Assembly: GCA_019119575.1 (NCBI GenBank)
Contig: DWWT01000008.1
Location: 62,001-126,000 of the forward strand
Direction: 5' to 3'
DNA length: 64,000 nt
Source of the DNA: Candidatus Enterocloster excrementipullorum
GTDB lineage: Bacteria; Bacillota; Clostridia; Lachnospirales; Lachnospiraceae
Of this stretch, positions 7,047 through 16,713 are shown in pieces; within the stretch, counting starts at the first letter, position 1, and each line of letters opens with the position of its first letter. The position numbers and the translations under genes were made by a program. The notes beneath the pieces were generated by a model. It searched no databases. It saw nothing but the letters and a program-made list of their open reading frames with translations, and was not told where the DNA came from.

Positions 7047-9953
7047 TTAATCATTAATGGTTACATTCGATATGCCGGAGGCCCCGGATCCAAGAATCTC
7101 CTCCAGGGTGGTATATCCATAATAATACTCATATACGTTCTTGCCAAGGGTAGCCGCATTGGTACCCGCGTATCCGTAGGGAATATTCACTGTCACCGCA
7201 ATCTCCGGGCTGCTGTAGGGGGCAAAGGAAATGAAAAAGCCGTGGTTGGCGCGGGTCCGGTCCTCCTGGCTCGTTCCCGTCTTTCCGGCAACCTCCACCG
7301 GGAGGTCGGAATAAATCCTTGCCGCTGTCACGGAGATCACCCGGCGCATGCCTTCCTGTACCGCGTCCCAGGTGGAATCCGCCACCTCAATCTGCGATTC
7401 TGCCTCCGGCGTATAGTCCGTGAGAAGGTTTCCGTCCGAATCCGTCAGCTTGTCCAGAAGGCTGAGTTTAAACAGTGTGCCCCGGTTCGCGATGGCGGCC
7501 ACATATCTTGTCAGCTGTACATTTGCATAGTTGTGGGTGCCCTGTCCCATAGCGGAGCGCTCCGGGTCCGTGTTGGAAATCTGCGGATCATTTTCAGGGA
7601 TCTCCACCCCTGATGTCTCGGAAAGGCCGAACTGAACGGCATATTTCTGAATCGTGCTCAGTCCGCGCTCCGCGGAATACACGCCGTTCTCATCCATGCA
7701 GAGCCGGTGCGCCAGCTCCGCAAATACATAGTTGCAGGAGTTCTGGATTCCCTCAATTACCGTCTGTTCCCCGTGGTGGCCCGTACACCGGATGGGGCGG
7801 TCCACCTCTTCATAACGGCCGGTACAGTTAATGGTCTCATCCAGGGTAACCACGCCCTCTTCCAAGGCCGCTACCGCGATGAGCGGCTTAAAGGTGGAGC
7901 CGGGCGCTTTCCTGGCCTGGGTGGCATTGTTGTACAGCGGCCTGGACAAATCGTTCTGCAGCTTTGCATAATACTCCGGGTCCACACTGCCCGACATCTC
8001 GTTGTTGTCGTAGCTCGGATAGGTGACAAGGGCCAGCACCTCCCCGGTTTTGACATCCGTGACCACGCAGCCTCCGGTACAGGGGTCAAGGGCCAGCTGA
8101 GCGGGGGTGAGCTCAATGTTGGAAATTTTCTGCCGTATAAATGTAAAAGCTGTATTTTCATCCCCGGCCTGAAGCTGGGCAATCCACTGCGGATCCTCTT
8201 CCAGCACTCCCTGGGCAAAAAGGGCAAGGCAGAGTTGCCGCCCGGTGACCTGGCCGTTGTTCACCAGATAGCGGAACATGAGCTTGGTAAACTGGGTATC
8301 TTCCTCCAGACTTTGAATGATATAGTCTGTCAGCTGGGCAAAAATCTCATCCGCCCCGGAATAATTGTCCTCGGTTCCCAGCTTGGTGGTGTCCACCCAG
8401 CCCTGGGCAATGCCGCTCAGGATATAGTCCCGAAGGCTCAAATTTCCTTCCCTCCAGGCCGCAAATGTATCGGAGTTCTGGTCAATTTTATCCCTCTGGA
8501 TAATGCCTACGCTGGAATCGGAAAGATACGTGTAGATATAGTTCATGTAGGAGTACATATCCGCCGAAAGCTCGTTCATGGTGCTGGCATGAGCGCTTAA
8601 TAGCTCATTTTCCAGAGCCCCCAGGATCTGCTCCCGGGCCGACAGGTAAATGCTGTATATCTCCTGCTCAATGGGCGCGGCCTCCCCGCCGGCCATGTGA
8701 TCCAGGGAGAGGACGTTGTTGTTGATCAGCTGGTAATATGCATCCTTCACCGGAATCGGCACCTTGGACGAGTCCGTGATCTGCGTTTTGTCCACGTCCT
8801 CATTTACCAGGTTTTTGACGAGTATACCGGCCAGCTGCTGCTCGATCAGGTGATAGATTGCCACCTGCAGATCCCGGTCAATGGTCAGGTACACGTCATT
8901 TCCCGCCTGGGCGTCCTCATTCTCAATGATCTCCCTGGGGCGTCCCATATTGTCCACATACATCCGGGAAAAGCCTTTGTCTCCCTGGAGCTCCAGCTCC
9001 ATGGACTGCTCGATCCCCGAGCGGCCCACCACGTCATTCAAGTCATATTTGACCGTATCCGCGGGGGCACTTTGTCCGTCCGCGGTCGCGCGCCACTCTT
9101 CATTCAGGGCATCCAGCTGGTCCTCCTGAACCTTGCCCGTATAACCGATGATGGGGGCGAAATACACGCTGTCCGCATACCGGCGGATGTAAGCCTGCTC
9201 CACCGCCACGCCCTTCAGATCCGCGATGTTCTCATTGATTTCCATCATGGTTTCCTCACTGATATTGGAGGCCACTGTGGTTTTTACATACTTCTGATAG
9301 CGGGTCAGATTCATGGTGTAAATAATATTGATCATATCCAGAGCCGTAGCGTCAGGAAGGATCAGCGCATTGCCCTTCTCGTCCTTCATCTGATCCAGCT
9401 CGTACTCTTTCTTCTTATATTCAAATGCCTCATACGCTGTGACATCGCTGGGGTAGCGTCCCCTGGCGTCGTCCAGCTGGTCCGAGCTGGAAAGGCCGTA
9501 AAAATTCAAAAGGAATCGGGTCTTGGCCGAGTCTGAGGAGCATGTAAAGGCCATCTCCCCGTCGGCGTCCATGGCAATCTCAAATTTTCCCTCCACGGTT
9601 TCCCCGCGCCGGTTTAAGATGGTCACCAGACGGTAGATCATAGCGTTGCGGTCCTCCGGCCGCGGATAGTCGCCCAGATCCTGGATGGTCACGGAGTAGG
9701 CCAGCTCATTGTAGGCCAGGGGATAGCCGTTTCTGTCGTAGATATTTCCGCGGATCCCCGGCGTGGTGACGGTCTGCTCCGTCATCTGCATATATTCATC
9801 CTGGTACTGATTCCCCTCCAGAATCTGCATGCGGAATAAAGTCCCAATCAGTCCGGTAAACATCACGGTAAAGAGGACCGCCAGGGCAAACAGCCGGGAG
9901 GTGATGATTTTTTTTATAAAGTCCCATGCAATTTCCAACAGCTCGCTAAACAA
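7047..9953 (-). CDS. mrdA: Peptidoglycan D,D-transpeptidase PBP2 (class B)
   Basis: A 968-residue class B penicillin-binding protein that cross-links peptidoglycan during cell elongation with RodA and MreCD. It has a short cytoplasmic tail, one N-terminal membrane helix at about 17-38, a dimerization domain, and the transpeptidase motifs S686-T-F-K689, S739-C-N741 and K891-T-G893. It is 300 or more residues longer than E. coli PBP2, with the extra length mainly a helical-looking insert around residues 380-640 before the catalytic domain. The start is TTG at 9953, behind AAAGGAGAG, overlapping the mreD stop by 8 nt. Confidence 0.95.
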   Translation of the reverse strand: MFSELLEIAWDFIKKIITSRLFALAVLFTVMFTGLIGTLFRMQILEGNQYQDEYMQMTEQTVTTPGIRGNIYDRNGYPLAYNELAYSVTIQDLGDYPRPEDRNAMIYRLVTILNRRGETVEGKFEIAMDADGEMAFTCSSDSAKTRFLLNFYGLSSSDQLDDARGRYPSDVTAYEAFEYKKKEYELDQMKDEKGNALILPDATALDMINIIYTMNLTRYQKYVKTTVASNISEETMMEINENIADLKGVAVEQAYIRRYADSVYFAPIIGYTGKVQEDQLDALNEEWRATADGQSAPADTVKYDLNDVVGRSGIEQSMELELQGDKGFSRMYVDNMGRPREIIENEDAQAGNDVYLTIDRDLQVAIYHLIEQQLAGILVKNLVNEDVDKTQITDSSKVPIPVKDAYYQLINNNVLSLDHMAGGEAAPIEQEIYSIYLSAREQILGALENELLSAHASTMNELSADMYSYMNYIYTYLSDSSVGIIQRDKIDQNSDTFAAWREGNLSLRDYILSGIAQGWVDTTKLGTEDNYSGADEIFAQLTDYIIQSLEEDTQFTKLMFRYLVNNGQVTGRQLCLALFAQGVLEEDPQWIAQLQAGDENTAFTFIRQKISNIELTPAQLALDPCTGGCVVTDVKTGEVLALVTYPSYDNNEMSGSVDPEYYAKLQNDLSRPLYNNATQARKAPGSTFKPLIAVAALEEGVVTLDETINCTGRYEEVDRPIRCTGHHGEQTVIEGIQNSCNYVFAELAHRLCMDENGVYSAERGLSTIQKYAVQFGLSETSGVEIPENDPQISNTDPERSAMGQGTHNYANVQLTRYVAAIANRGTLFKLSLLDKLTDSDGNLLTDYTPEAESQIEVADSTWDAVQEGMRRVISVTAARIYSDLPVEVAGKTGTSQEDRTRANHGFFISFAPYSSPEIAVTVNIPYGYAGTNAATLGKNVYEYYYGYTTLEEILGSGASGISNVTIND

Positions 9954-10479
9954 TTGGTATGTCTCTCCTTTTTCCTATATCGTCCACCCGTCTGCTGGCG
10001 GACAGGAACAGCCGGTAAATTAAAAGTGTGGTCACGGATGTGAAAATAATCTCGGGAAGCATAATGTTCCTGAAATAATAGGGAAGATCCAGCCGCCCCC
10101 GGATGAGAAACCGGAGCACGTAAATATACATGCAGTAAATGAGCTCATTGGCAACACTCAAAATAAGGGGCAGGTTGATGTAATCCTCATAGTAATATTT
10201 TGTAAAAATACCGTTTATATAGCCAATGTAGATATAGATCAGGGTGTAGAAGCCAAAAGGGCCGCTGTAAAACAGATCCAACAGGAGACCGGAAAATACG
10301 CCGTAGAACATCCCCGCTTCTTTTCCGTGGATAAAGCCAAAGGAAAAGGTCAGGATAAGAAGCAGGTTCGGCACAGCCCACAAAAAGGGAAGCAGCGGGA
10401 ATACGCAGTTCTGGATGGTGAACGCCATCACAATGAACAGCATATTGATGAGAATCTGTTTCAGCTTTGCGTGTCTCAA
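9946..10479 (-). CDS. mreD: Rod shape-determining protein MreD
   Basis: A 177-residue integral membrane protein with five or six hydrophobic helices, part of the elongasome with MreC, RodA and PBP2. The LLPFLWAVPNLLLILTFSFG and KEAGMFYGVFSGLLLDLFY segments are typical of MreD. It starts with TTG at 10479, where TTG and the mreC TGA stop overlap; AGGAGAGGTGG inside the mreC 3' end acts as ribosome site. It overlaps the PBP2 start. Confidence 0.92.
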   Translation of the reverse strand: MRHAKLKQILINMLFIVMAFTIQNCVFPLLPFLWAVPNLLLILTFSFGFIHGKEAGMFYGVFSGLLLDLFYSGPFGFYTLIYIYIGYINGIFTKYYYEDYINLPLILSVANELIYCMYIYVLRFLIRGRLDLPYYFRNIMLPEIIFTSVTTLLIYRLFLSASRRVDDIGKRRDIPIV

Positions 10480-11321
10480 GGATTTTCCACCTCTCCTGTC
10501 TGTTTTAACTCAGTGATCACAAGAACCTCCTGCAGATTGTCAAAATCAGCCGCGGGGATCAAATAGCCGGACTGGGTCAGATGATCCGGATCCATGGTTA
10601 CGTCCACCGCGTAGCCGATCAGGATACCCGGAAGGAACTTGGTGCTTATATTGGACGTGACGATCTGATCTCCATTATCCAGAACCGCGTCCCTGGAAAA
10701 GTCCGTGAGCCGGAGGCGTCCCTGGGCATACAAGGTCAGGTCGCCGGCCACAATGCAGTTGTAGGAGGAGTCCACGGACATGGCTCCCACCCGGCTGGAG
10801 TCATCAATGATGGAGCGGACCGTGGCATAGTTGGCTCCCACATCCGTCACGATTCCAACCAGACCGCCTCCGGCCACCACATTCATGTCCACGGCAATTC
10901 CATCCGCGCTTCCCTTGTTGATGCGGAAGACCTGAAACCATTTTTCCGAGTCTCTCGCAATGACCCTAGCGCCTATTTTATCATACTGCATATATTCCTG
11001 ATCCAGCTCGTAGAGATTCCGCAGGCGCTCCAGCTCGAACTGTTCTGCCTGGAGCCGGTTGTTTTCCTCAGTGAGACGGGCAAGCTCCTGGCTTAAAGCC
11101 TCGTTTTCCTGCAGGGCCTCGTGGAGCCGTCCGTAGTTGGTTAGCTCATTGTAAATGCCTGTTCCTACCTTGTTGACGCCGGACTGGATAGGGATAAGAA
11201 AGTACCCCACGCCGGTGCGCAGCGGCTCCATCATTCCGTCCTTTAAGGATGTGACGGCGATTAAAAGCACGCACAGGGCCGTCAGACTGATCAATATATA
11301 TTTGCTGCGTTTTGATTCCAT
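10476..11321 (-). CDS. mreC: Rod shape-determining protein MreC
   Basis: A 281-residue protein with an N-terminal membrane anchor at about residues 8-26, a coiled coil around 60-100 (ALQENEALSQELARLTEENN) and a beta-rich extracellular domain. MreC organises PBP2 and RodA at the lateral wall. ATG at 11321 is chosen because AAGGAA precedes it at good spacing; an upstream ATG at 11348 would lie inside radC without a ribosome site. The gene that usually precedes it, mreB, is not between radC and mreC here. Confidence 0.93.
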   Translation of the reverse strand: MESKRSKYILISLTALCVLLIAVTSLKDGMMEPLRTGVGYFLIPIQSGVNKVGTGIYNELTNYGRLHEALQENEALSQELARLTEENNRLQAEQFELERLRNLYELDQEYMQYDKIGARVIARDSEKWFQVFRINKGSADGIAVDMNVVAGGGLVGIVTDVGANYATVRSIIDDSSRVGAMSVDSSYNCIVAGDLTLYAQGRLRLTDFSRDAVLDNGDQIVTSNISTKFLPGILIGYAVDVTMDPDHLTQSGYLIPAADFDNLQEVLVITELKQTGEVENP

Positions 11322-11334
11322 GTACAATGTTCCT

Positions 11335-12030
11335 TCATAGTAATTCATTCTGACGGAAGCTTACATACCGCTTGTCCCCGATCACGATGTGATCCAAAAG
11401 GGTGATTCCCACCAGGCTTCCCGCCTCCTTCACCCGCCGGGTGAGAAGCATGTCCGACTGGCTGGGCTCCGGATCCCCGCTGGGATGGTTGTGAACCAGA
11501 ACCATTCCCACGGCAAGGCACCGCAGGGCCTCGATCAAAATCTCCCTGGGAGTGACGAGGGAGGCGTTCACCGTTCCCCTGGAAACAAGGAAATCCCGGA
11601 TCAGGGCCTGCTTGGTGTTAAAGTACATAACACGTATCTCCTCCTGCTCCAGGTGGCGCATGTCTTCCATATAGTAATCTGCAATCTCCTGAGGGTTTGA
11701 GAAAGCAGGGGTATTCTCCCTTGCTTTCCGCTTCCAGATGCGGCGGGACAGCTCTCCGATGCACAAAAGCTGCGCCCCCTTTGCCTTCCCGATCCCCTTG
11801 ACGGCGCATAATTCCGCCAGGGAATAGTGGAGAAGGCCCGTAAGTCCCTCCCCCGGGCCCCCAAGACCCAGGATCCGTCCGGCCAGCTCCAGAGAGGTTT
11901 CCTCCCTGGAACCTGTCCGTATGATTACGGCCAAGAGCTCCCCGTCGCTCAAAGCGCCGGGGCCCAGCCGCAGACATTTTTCATAGGGTCTGTCCTCAGC
12001 GGGAAGATCCTTCATCCGTATTCTTGCCAT
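11335..12030 (-). CDS. radC: RadC-like JAMM/MPN-domain protein
   Basis: A 231-residue RadC-family protein. The N-terminal helix-hairpin-helix-like part (IGKAKGAQLLCIGEL) is followed by a JAB1/MPN metalloprotease-fold domain with the intact metal motif HNHPSGDPEPSQSD. Despite the gene name, a role in DNA repair has not been substantiated for the family. RadC directly upstream of mre genes is a standard clostridial arrangement. AGGAGGACAT precedes the ATG at 12030. Confidence 0.93.
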   Translation of the reverse strand: MARIRMKDLPAEDRPYEKCLRLGPGALSDGELLAVIIRTGSREETSLELAGRILGLGGPGEGLTGLLHYSLAELCAVKGIGKAKGAQLLCIGELSRRIWKRKARENTPAFSNPQEIADYYMEDMRHLEQEEIRVMYFNTKQALIRDFLVSRGTVNASLVTPREILIEALRCLAVGMVLVHNHPSGDPEPSQSDMLLTRRVKEAGSLVGITLLDHIVIGDKRYVSFRQNELL

Positions 12031-12167
12031 ATGTCCTCCTGTTTACGCACCTCTCCAAGTACATTCCCAGGGGGATCTTATGCGAAATTTCTTCCGGTAT
12101 CCCTGCTTTTTCGGTATCCCCTGCCGGCCCGCTGTCCCTAAAGCAGCGTCCTGCCGTACAGGCCGCG

Positions 12168-12419
12168 TCAGATCAGCCGGTATATAATAAGAGCCAGAGC
12201 CAGTCCGATGATGCTGGCCATGGTGATCTGGATGGACAGGCCGAAGGTGATGACCAGGATGCCGAAGTCGATCACAAGAGGGGAGTTAAGTCCGAAGGAC
12301 TGTCCGTAATTCAGCCAGCTGAGCCAGGATATACCCTCCGCAAGCTGCCCCATGAAACCGCCAAGGACGATTCCCGCCAGCAGCATGATCAAAAGGATCC
12401 AGAAATTTTTGTATCTCAT
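12168..12419 (-). CDS. DUF4321 small membrane protein
   Basis: An 83-residue protein with two hydrophobic segments (about 7-27 and 52-82). It matches the DUF4321 family, which occurs in Clostridia beside radC and mre genes. The ATG at 12419 is followed by an RYKNFW basic stretch and preceded by GGAGGCTGT. Function is unknown; the location suggests an envelope-related role. A 137-nt spacer separates it from radC. Confidence 0.8.
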   Translation of the reverse strand: MRYKNFWILLIMLLAGIVLGGFMGQLAEGISWLSWLNYGQSFGLNSPLVIDFGILVITFGLSIQITMASIIGLALALIIYRLI

Positions 12420-12534
12420 ACAGCCTCCTTCTCTGTCCGCGCCGTTTTACGCTGCAGGTAAAACCGACGCATACATATTACCATAACTTTCCTGGACTGT
12501 CATCTAAATTTTCCATTAACCGTTCCGGACGGTC

Positions 12535-13824
12535 TCACAGCTTCACCACGCCGTCGTCCACCAGCTGCTGCAGAGATTTCAAGATTCCAAGCCGGGCATG
12601 GTTCCATGTGAGCCCGCCCTGGAAGTACACCGCATAGGGCGGCTTGATGGGGCCGTCGGCGGACAGCTCGATGGAAGAGCCCTGAACGAACGCTCCGGCC
12701 GCCATGATCACCTGGCTGTCGTACCCCGGCATATCCCAGGGCTCCGGGGTCACAAAGCTGTCCACCGGAGCCGCCGCCTGGATGCCCTTGCAGAAGGAGA
12801 TGACCCCCTGGGGCGTTCCGAAGGTGATGGCCTGGATGATGTCGTGGCGGTCCGCATCTCCTGACGGAAAAACGGGGTAGCCGAGACGCTCGTAGAGGTT
12901 CGCCGCAAAGATGGCTCCCTTTAAGGCCCCTGCCGTCACCACCGGAGCCAGGAAAAATCCCTGGAACAGGGACTGGTTGATTCCCAGCGTGGCGCCTACC
13001 TCCCTGGCAAGGCCCGGGGCGGTCAAGCGGCAGGCCGCCCGGTCCACACATTCCTTTTTCCCCGCAATGTAGCCGCCGATGGGAGCCAGCCCCCCTCCCG
13101 GATTTTTGATCAGAGAGCCGACAATCATATCTGCGCCTGCCTGGCTGGGCTCCGTGGGCTCCACGAACTCCCCGTAGCAGTTGTCTACCATGCAGATCAC
13201 ATCCGGGCGGATGGATTTGATGAAAGCGATCAGCTCGCCGATGCGGGCCACGGACAGCGTGGGCCGGGTGGCGTATCCCTTGGAGCGCTGGATGGTCACC
13301 AGGCGGGTCTTTTCATTGAGAGCCTTTCGGATGCCCTCATAGTCAAAGGAGCCGTCGGGCAGAAGATCCACCTGGCGGTAGGAGACACCGTATTCCTTTA
13401 AGGAGCCGGTGGATTCCCGGATGCCGATGACCTCTTCCAGGGTATCATAGGGCTTTCCCACCGGGGAGAGAAGCTCATCCCCGGGGCGCAGATTTCCTGA
13501 AAGGGCGATGTGAAGGGCATGGGTCCCGCAGGTAATCTGCGGACGCACCAGGGCGCTCTCGCATCCGAAGGCGCTGGCGTACACGCTTTCCAAAGTCTCT
13601 CTGCCCAGATCATTGTATCCGTAGCCCGTGGTGGCGGCAAAGTGGATGTCGCTGACCCTGTTTTCCTGCATGGCTCTTATGACCTTGAGCTGGTTGTACT
13701 CTGCCGTCCGGTCAATGGCCGCAAACCGCTCCTTTAACTGCTCTTCTGTCTCTGCCGCAAAGGCGCGCACTTGTGCGCTGATCCCCAGGGAAGCGTACAT
13801 CTCTTCTAACAAATGTTGTTCCAT
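12535..13824 (-). CDS. Methionine gamma-lyase-like PLP enzyme (YnbB/aluminium resistance family)
   Basis: A 429-residue PLP-dependent enzyme of the Cys/Met-metabolism-like family once called aluminium resistance protein (B. subtilis YnbB). The probable Schiff-base lysine is in GSLIKNPGGG, with DNCYGEF upstream providing cofactor contacts. The true substrate is uncertain; gamma-lyase activity is the usual prediction. The start overlaps the 3' end of miaA by 19 nt, and adjacency to miaA is also seen in Bacillus, suggesting co-expression. Confidence 0.88.
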   Translation of the reverse strand: MEQHLLEEMYASLGISAQVRAFAAETEEQLKERFAAIDRTAEYNQLKVIRAMQENRVSDIHFAATTGYGYNDLGRETLESVYASAFGCESALVRPQITCGTHALHIALSGNLRPGDELLSPVGKPYDTLEEVIGIRESTGSLKEYGVSYRQVDLLPDGSFDYEGIRKALNEKTRLVTIQRSKGYATRPTLSVARIGELIAFIKSIRPDVICMVDNCYGEFVEPTEPSQAGADMIVGSLIKNPGGGLAPIGGYIAGKKECVDRAACRLTAPGLAREVGATLGINQSLFQGFFLAPVVTAGALKGAIFAANLYERLGYPVFPSGDADRHDIIQAITFGTPQGVISFCKGIQAAAPVDSFVTPEPWDMPGYDSQVIMAAGAFVQGSSIELSADGPIKPPYAVYFQGGLTWNHARLGILKSLQQLVDDGVVKL

Positions 13825-14774
13825 GTATATCTCTTATCTCCAATCTCTTTCATAATCTGTGAAAATACCCGGTCCTGCTCCCCGGGCGCCCCGTCTAAAT
13901 ACAGCCAGCGCACATCCCGCTCCCGCTTGAACCAGGTGAGCTGCCGTTTGGCAAAATGCCGGGTGTCCCGCTTTAATATATAGACAGCCTCATCCAGGCT
14001 GCATTTTCCCTCCAGGAAATCCAGAATTTCTTTGTAGCCCAGCCCCTGCATGGCCGTCTGGCCCCTGTGGCATCCCATCTTCTGCAGCCGCTCCACCTCA
14101 CCCACAAGGCCCTGCTCCATCATCTGATCCACCCGGCGGTCAATCCGCTCATACAGCCTTGCCCGGTCCATGGTGAGCACATAATACAGGAAGTCATAGT
14201 CGGCATCCTTGGCCCGCATGGCCTGGTTGTGGCCGGAAATGGGCGCGCCGGTCAGACGGTAATACTCAATGGCCCGGATGACCCGCTTGATGTTGTTGGG
14301 GTGGATTGCATCCGCTGAGGCAGGATCCACCTGGCGGAGCATGGCGTGAAGAATGCCCGGGGCCTGTTCCCCTTCCTTTTCCGCCAGCGCGTACAGCTCC
14401 CTCCGAACCGGACTGTCCTCCGGATTTTCCTCAAATTCCACGCCGTAAAGAAGAGCCTGGATATAAAATCCTGTTCCCCCGGTGACAATGGGCATCCGGC
14501 CCCTGGCGTAGATGCCGTCCAGAGCCTTGCGGGCCATCCGCTGAAAAGCGGCCACATTAAATTCCTCCCAGGGCTCCAGGACATCGATGAGATGGTGGGG
14601 CACTCCCTCCATCTCTTCCGGCGTGATCTTGGCGGAGCCGATGTCCATATGGCGGTACACCTGCATGGAATCCGCACTGATGATCTCCCCGTCCAGGGCC
14701 TTTGCCAGCCGGATGGACAGGGCGGTTTTTCCCGCTGCCGTGGGGCCTGTCAGGATAATAAGCGGTTGTTTCAT
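13806..14774 (-). CDS. miaA: tRNA dimethylallyltransferase MiaA
   Basis: A 322-residue enzyme transferring a dimethylallyl group to N6 of A37 in tRNAs reading UNN codons. The P-loop GPTAAGKTALS is at residues 9-19, then DSMQVYRHMDIGSAK and PHHLIDV. ATG at 14774 follows an AACGGAGGAGCT ribosome site; the longer in-frame reading starting at 14864 lies inside mutL and is rejected. It is 10 nt downstream of mutL, the common mutL-miaA pairing. Confidence 0.96.
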   Translation of the reverse strand: MKQPLIILTGPTAAGKTALSIRLAKALDGEIISADSMQVYRHMDIGSAKITPEEMEGVPHHLIDVLEPWEEFNVAAFQRMARKALDGIYARGRMPIVTGGTGFYIQALLYGVEFEENPEDSPVRRELYALAEKEGEQAPGILHAMLRQVDPASADAIHPNNIKRVIRAIEYYRLTGAPISGHNQAMRAKDADYDFLYYVLTMDRARLYERIDRRVDQMMEQGLVGEVERLQKMGCHRGQTAMQGLGYKEILDFLEGKCSLDEAVYILKRDTRHFAKRQLTWFKRERDVRWLYLDGAPGEQDRVFSQIMKEIGDKRYTWNNIC

Positions 14775-14784
14775 AGCTCCTCCG

Positions 14785-16686
14785 TTATACAATGCGCTTA
14801 AATTTCTTTTCCAGCTCGTATTTCGACATAGAAATGATGGTGGGCCTCCCATGGGGGCAGGCATACGGATTTTCCAGCTCCAGAAGCTGGCTGATCAGCT
14901 CGTCCGCCTCCCTGGGAGACATGGCGTGGCGTCCCTTCACTGCGGCCTTGCAGGACATGGAGGCCACCTTGTCCCAGATCATATCAGGTTTGTGAATGGC
15001 TGTGTCCTCGGAAAGTCCGTCGATCATCTCCAGAAGCAGGTCTTTGCGCGCCAGGGAAGGCAGGTTGGAGGGCACCCCCCGCACCGCGTACTCTTTCCCG
15101 CCAAACGCTTCAATCACAAAGCCCATATCCGTGAAATAGTCCATGTATCTCTGCAAAAGAAGCTCTTCCCCCGGATTCAGCGTCAAAATGATGGGGGGTT
15201 CCACCATCTGGGTGTCAAATTCCCGGTTTTTCAGCATCGCCATGGTCCGCTCAAACAGCACTTTCTCGTGGGCCGCGTGCTGATCAATGATAAAAAGCTG
15301 TTCCTCAAATTCCACCAGCCAATATGTGTTGAACAGCTGGCCGATGAGCTTGTGCCTGGACCGGGATTGGGGATCCAGCAGTTTTCCGCCGAAGAGATCC
15401 ATCTGTTCCGGCTGCTCCGGGGCGGCCACTTCTTTCACCGCGGTCTCCCGGCAGACCTCCTGCTCTCTCTTGGTACGCTCTTTCTTCAGCCACTTGGGCA
15501 TCAAATCTTCGACCAGGGACGGCTTCGGGGATACGGCCCCGCCGTACACGTCCGTCGCACGAAGCGGCTTTTCCGGCGTGCCGCCCTCTAATGCCTGTCT
15601 TCTCCGAGTCTCAAAGGGCTCCGGATGCGGCTTTTGCGGCGCAGGCTGGGGAGCCGCAGATTTCCCGCTGCCTGTTTCCAGATCCACCTGGGGAATCAGC
15701 TCCTGGCGCGCCAGGGCCTGGCGGATCCCCTCTAGCACCGCCTGGTACACGCCCTCTCCGTTTGAAAAGCGAAGCTCCATCTTGGTGGGATGTACGTTTA
15801 CGTCCAGGCTTTGGGGATCAATGGAAAAATACAGCATGGTAAAGGGATATTTGTGCTGCATCATAAAGGGCTTGTAGGCCTCTTCAATGGCCTTGGCCAC
15901 AATGTGATTCTTGATGTAGCGCCCATTGATAAAATAGTTCTCATATGCCCGGGTAGACCGGGCCAGAACCGGCTTTCCTATGTATCCCGTCATGGAAATG
16001 CCATCCTTTTCCCACCGGATTTCAATCAAATTCGCCGCTGTCTCGCGTCCGAACACCGTGTAAATCAAATCCTTTACATTGCTGTTCCCTGAGGTATAGA
16101 GCTTGTTCTGGTTGTTCTGGATAAAGCGAATGGAAATGTCGGGCCGGGAGAGGGCAATCTTCTCCACAAGGGAAGCCACATGGCTGCCCTCCGTCATAGG
16201 AGTCTTTAAAAATTTTTTCCGCGCCGGCGTGTTGTAAAATAAATTCCGCGCAATAATGGTCGTGCCCTCCGGAGCGCCGATTTCCTCAAGCCCCTTCTCT
16301 TTGCCGCCTTCGATCTGATAGCGGGAGCCGGTCAGGCTCTGGGACACCTTGGAAATCAACTCCACCTGGGAGACGGAGGCAATGCTGGCCAGCGCTTCCC
16401 CGCGAAAGCCCAGGGAGGACACGGTAAGCAGATCCTCCACGGAGCGGATTTTGCTGGTGGCGTGGCGCAGAAAGGCCAGGGGAATCTGATCGCCGGGAAT
16501 CCCGCAGCCATTGTCCGTGACGCGGATGAGCTCGCATCCCCCTTCTTTGATTTCCACGGTCACCGCAGTAGCCCTGGCGTCGATGGCATTTTCCAAAAGC
16601 TCCTTTACCACGGAGGCTGGCCGCTCAATGACCTCGCCGGCCGCAATTTTGTTGATGGTATTCTGGTCTAAGACGGTAATGGGCAT
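14785..16686 (-). CDS. mutL: DNA mismatch repair protein MutL
   Basis: A 633-residue GHKL ATPase acting after MutS in mismatch repair. N-terminal motifs are intact: ENAIDA, DNGCGIP, SSLGFRGEAL and FYNTPARKKF. The C-terminal domain carries DQHAAHEKVLFE, the metal-binding motif of endonuclease-active MutL, so this protein should nick DNA itself, as expected without MutH. mutS, usually adjacent, is not in the window; rimM lies upstream instead. A proline/charged linker spans about residues 335-430. Confidence 0.96.
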   Translation of the reverse strand: MPITVLDQNTINKIAAGEVIERPASVVKELLENAIDARATAVTVEIKEGGCELIRVTDNGCGIPGDQIPLAFLRHATSKIRSVEDLLTVSSLGFRGEALASIASVSQVELISKVSQSLTGSRYQIEGGKEKGLEEIGAPEGTTIIARNLFYNTPARKKFLKTPMTEGSHVASLVEKIALSRPDISIRFIQNNQNKLYTSGNSNVKDLIYTVFGRETAANLIEIRWEKDGISMTGYIGKPVLARSTRAYENYFINGRYIKNHIVAKAIEEAYKPFMMQHKYPFTMLYFSIDPQSLDVNVHPTKMELRFSNGEGVYQAVLEGIRQALARQELIPQVDLETGSGKSAAPQPAPQKPHPEPFETRRRQALEGGTPEKPLRATDVYGGAVSPKPSLVEDLMPKWLKKERTKREQEVCRETAVKEVAAPEQPEQMDLFGGKLLDPQSRSRHKLIGQLFNTYWLVEFEEQLFIIDQHAAHEKVLFERTMAMLKNREFDTQMVEPPIILTLNPGEELLLQRYMDYFTDMGFVIEAFGGKEYAVRGVPSNLPSLARKDLLLEMIDGLSEDTAIHKPDMIWDKVASMSCKAAVKGRHAMSPREADELISQLLELENPYACPHGRPTIISMSKYELEKKFKRIV

Positions 16687-16713
16687 TTTATCCTCTCCTT
16701 TGACGCGGCGGGG

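Noticed and set aside
8697..9536. 279-codon open frame on the plus strand inside PBP2
   Set aside because: Antisense shadow of a GC-rich gene; no ribosome site or family-like sequence.
14587..15591. 334-codon plus-strand frame over mutL and miaA
   Set aside because: Antisense to two certain genes; composition fits a shadow.
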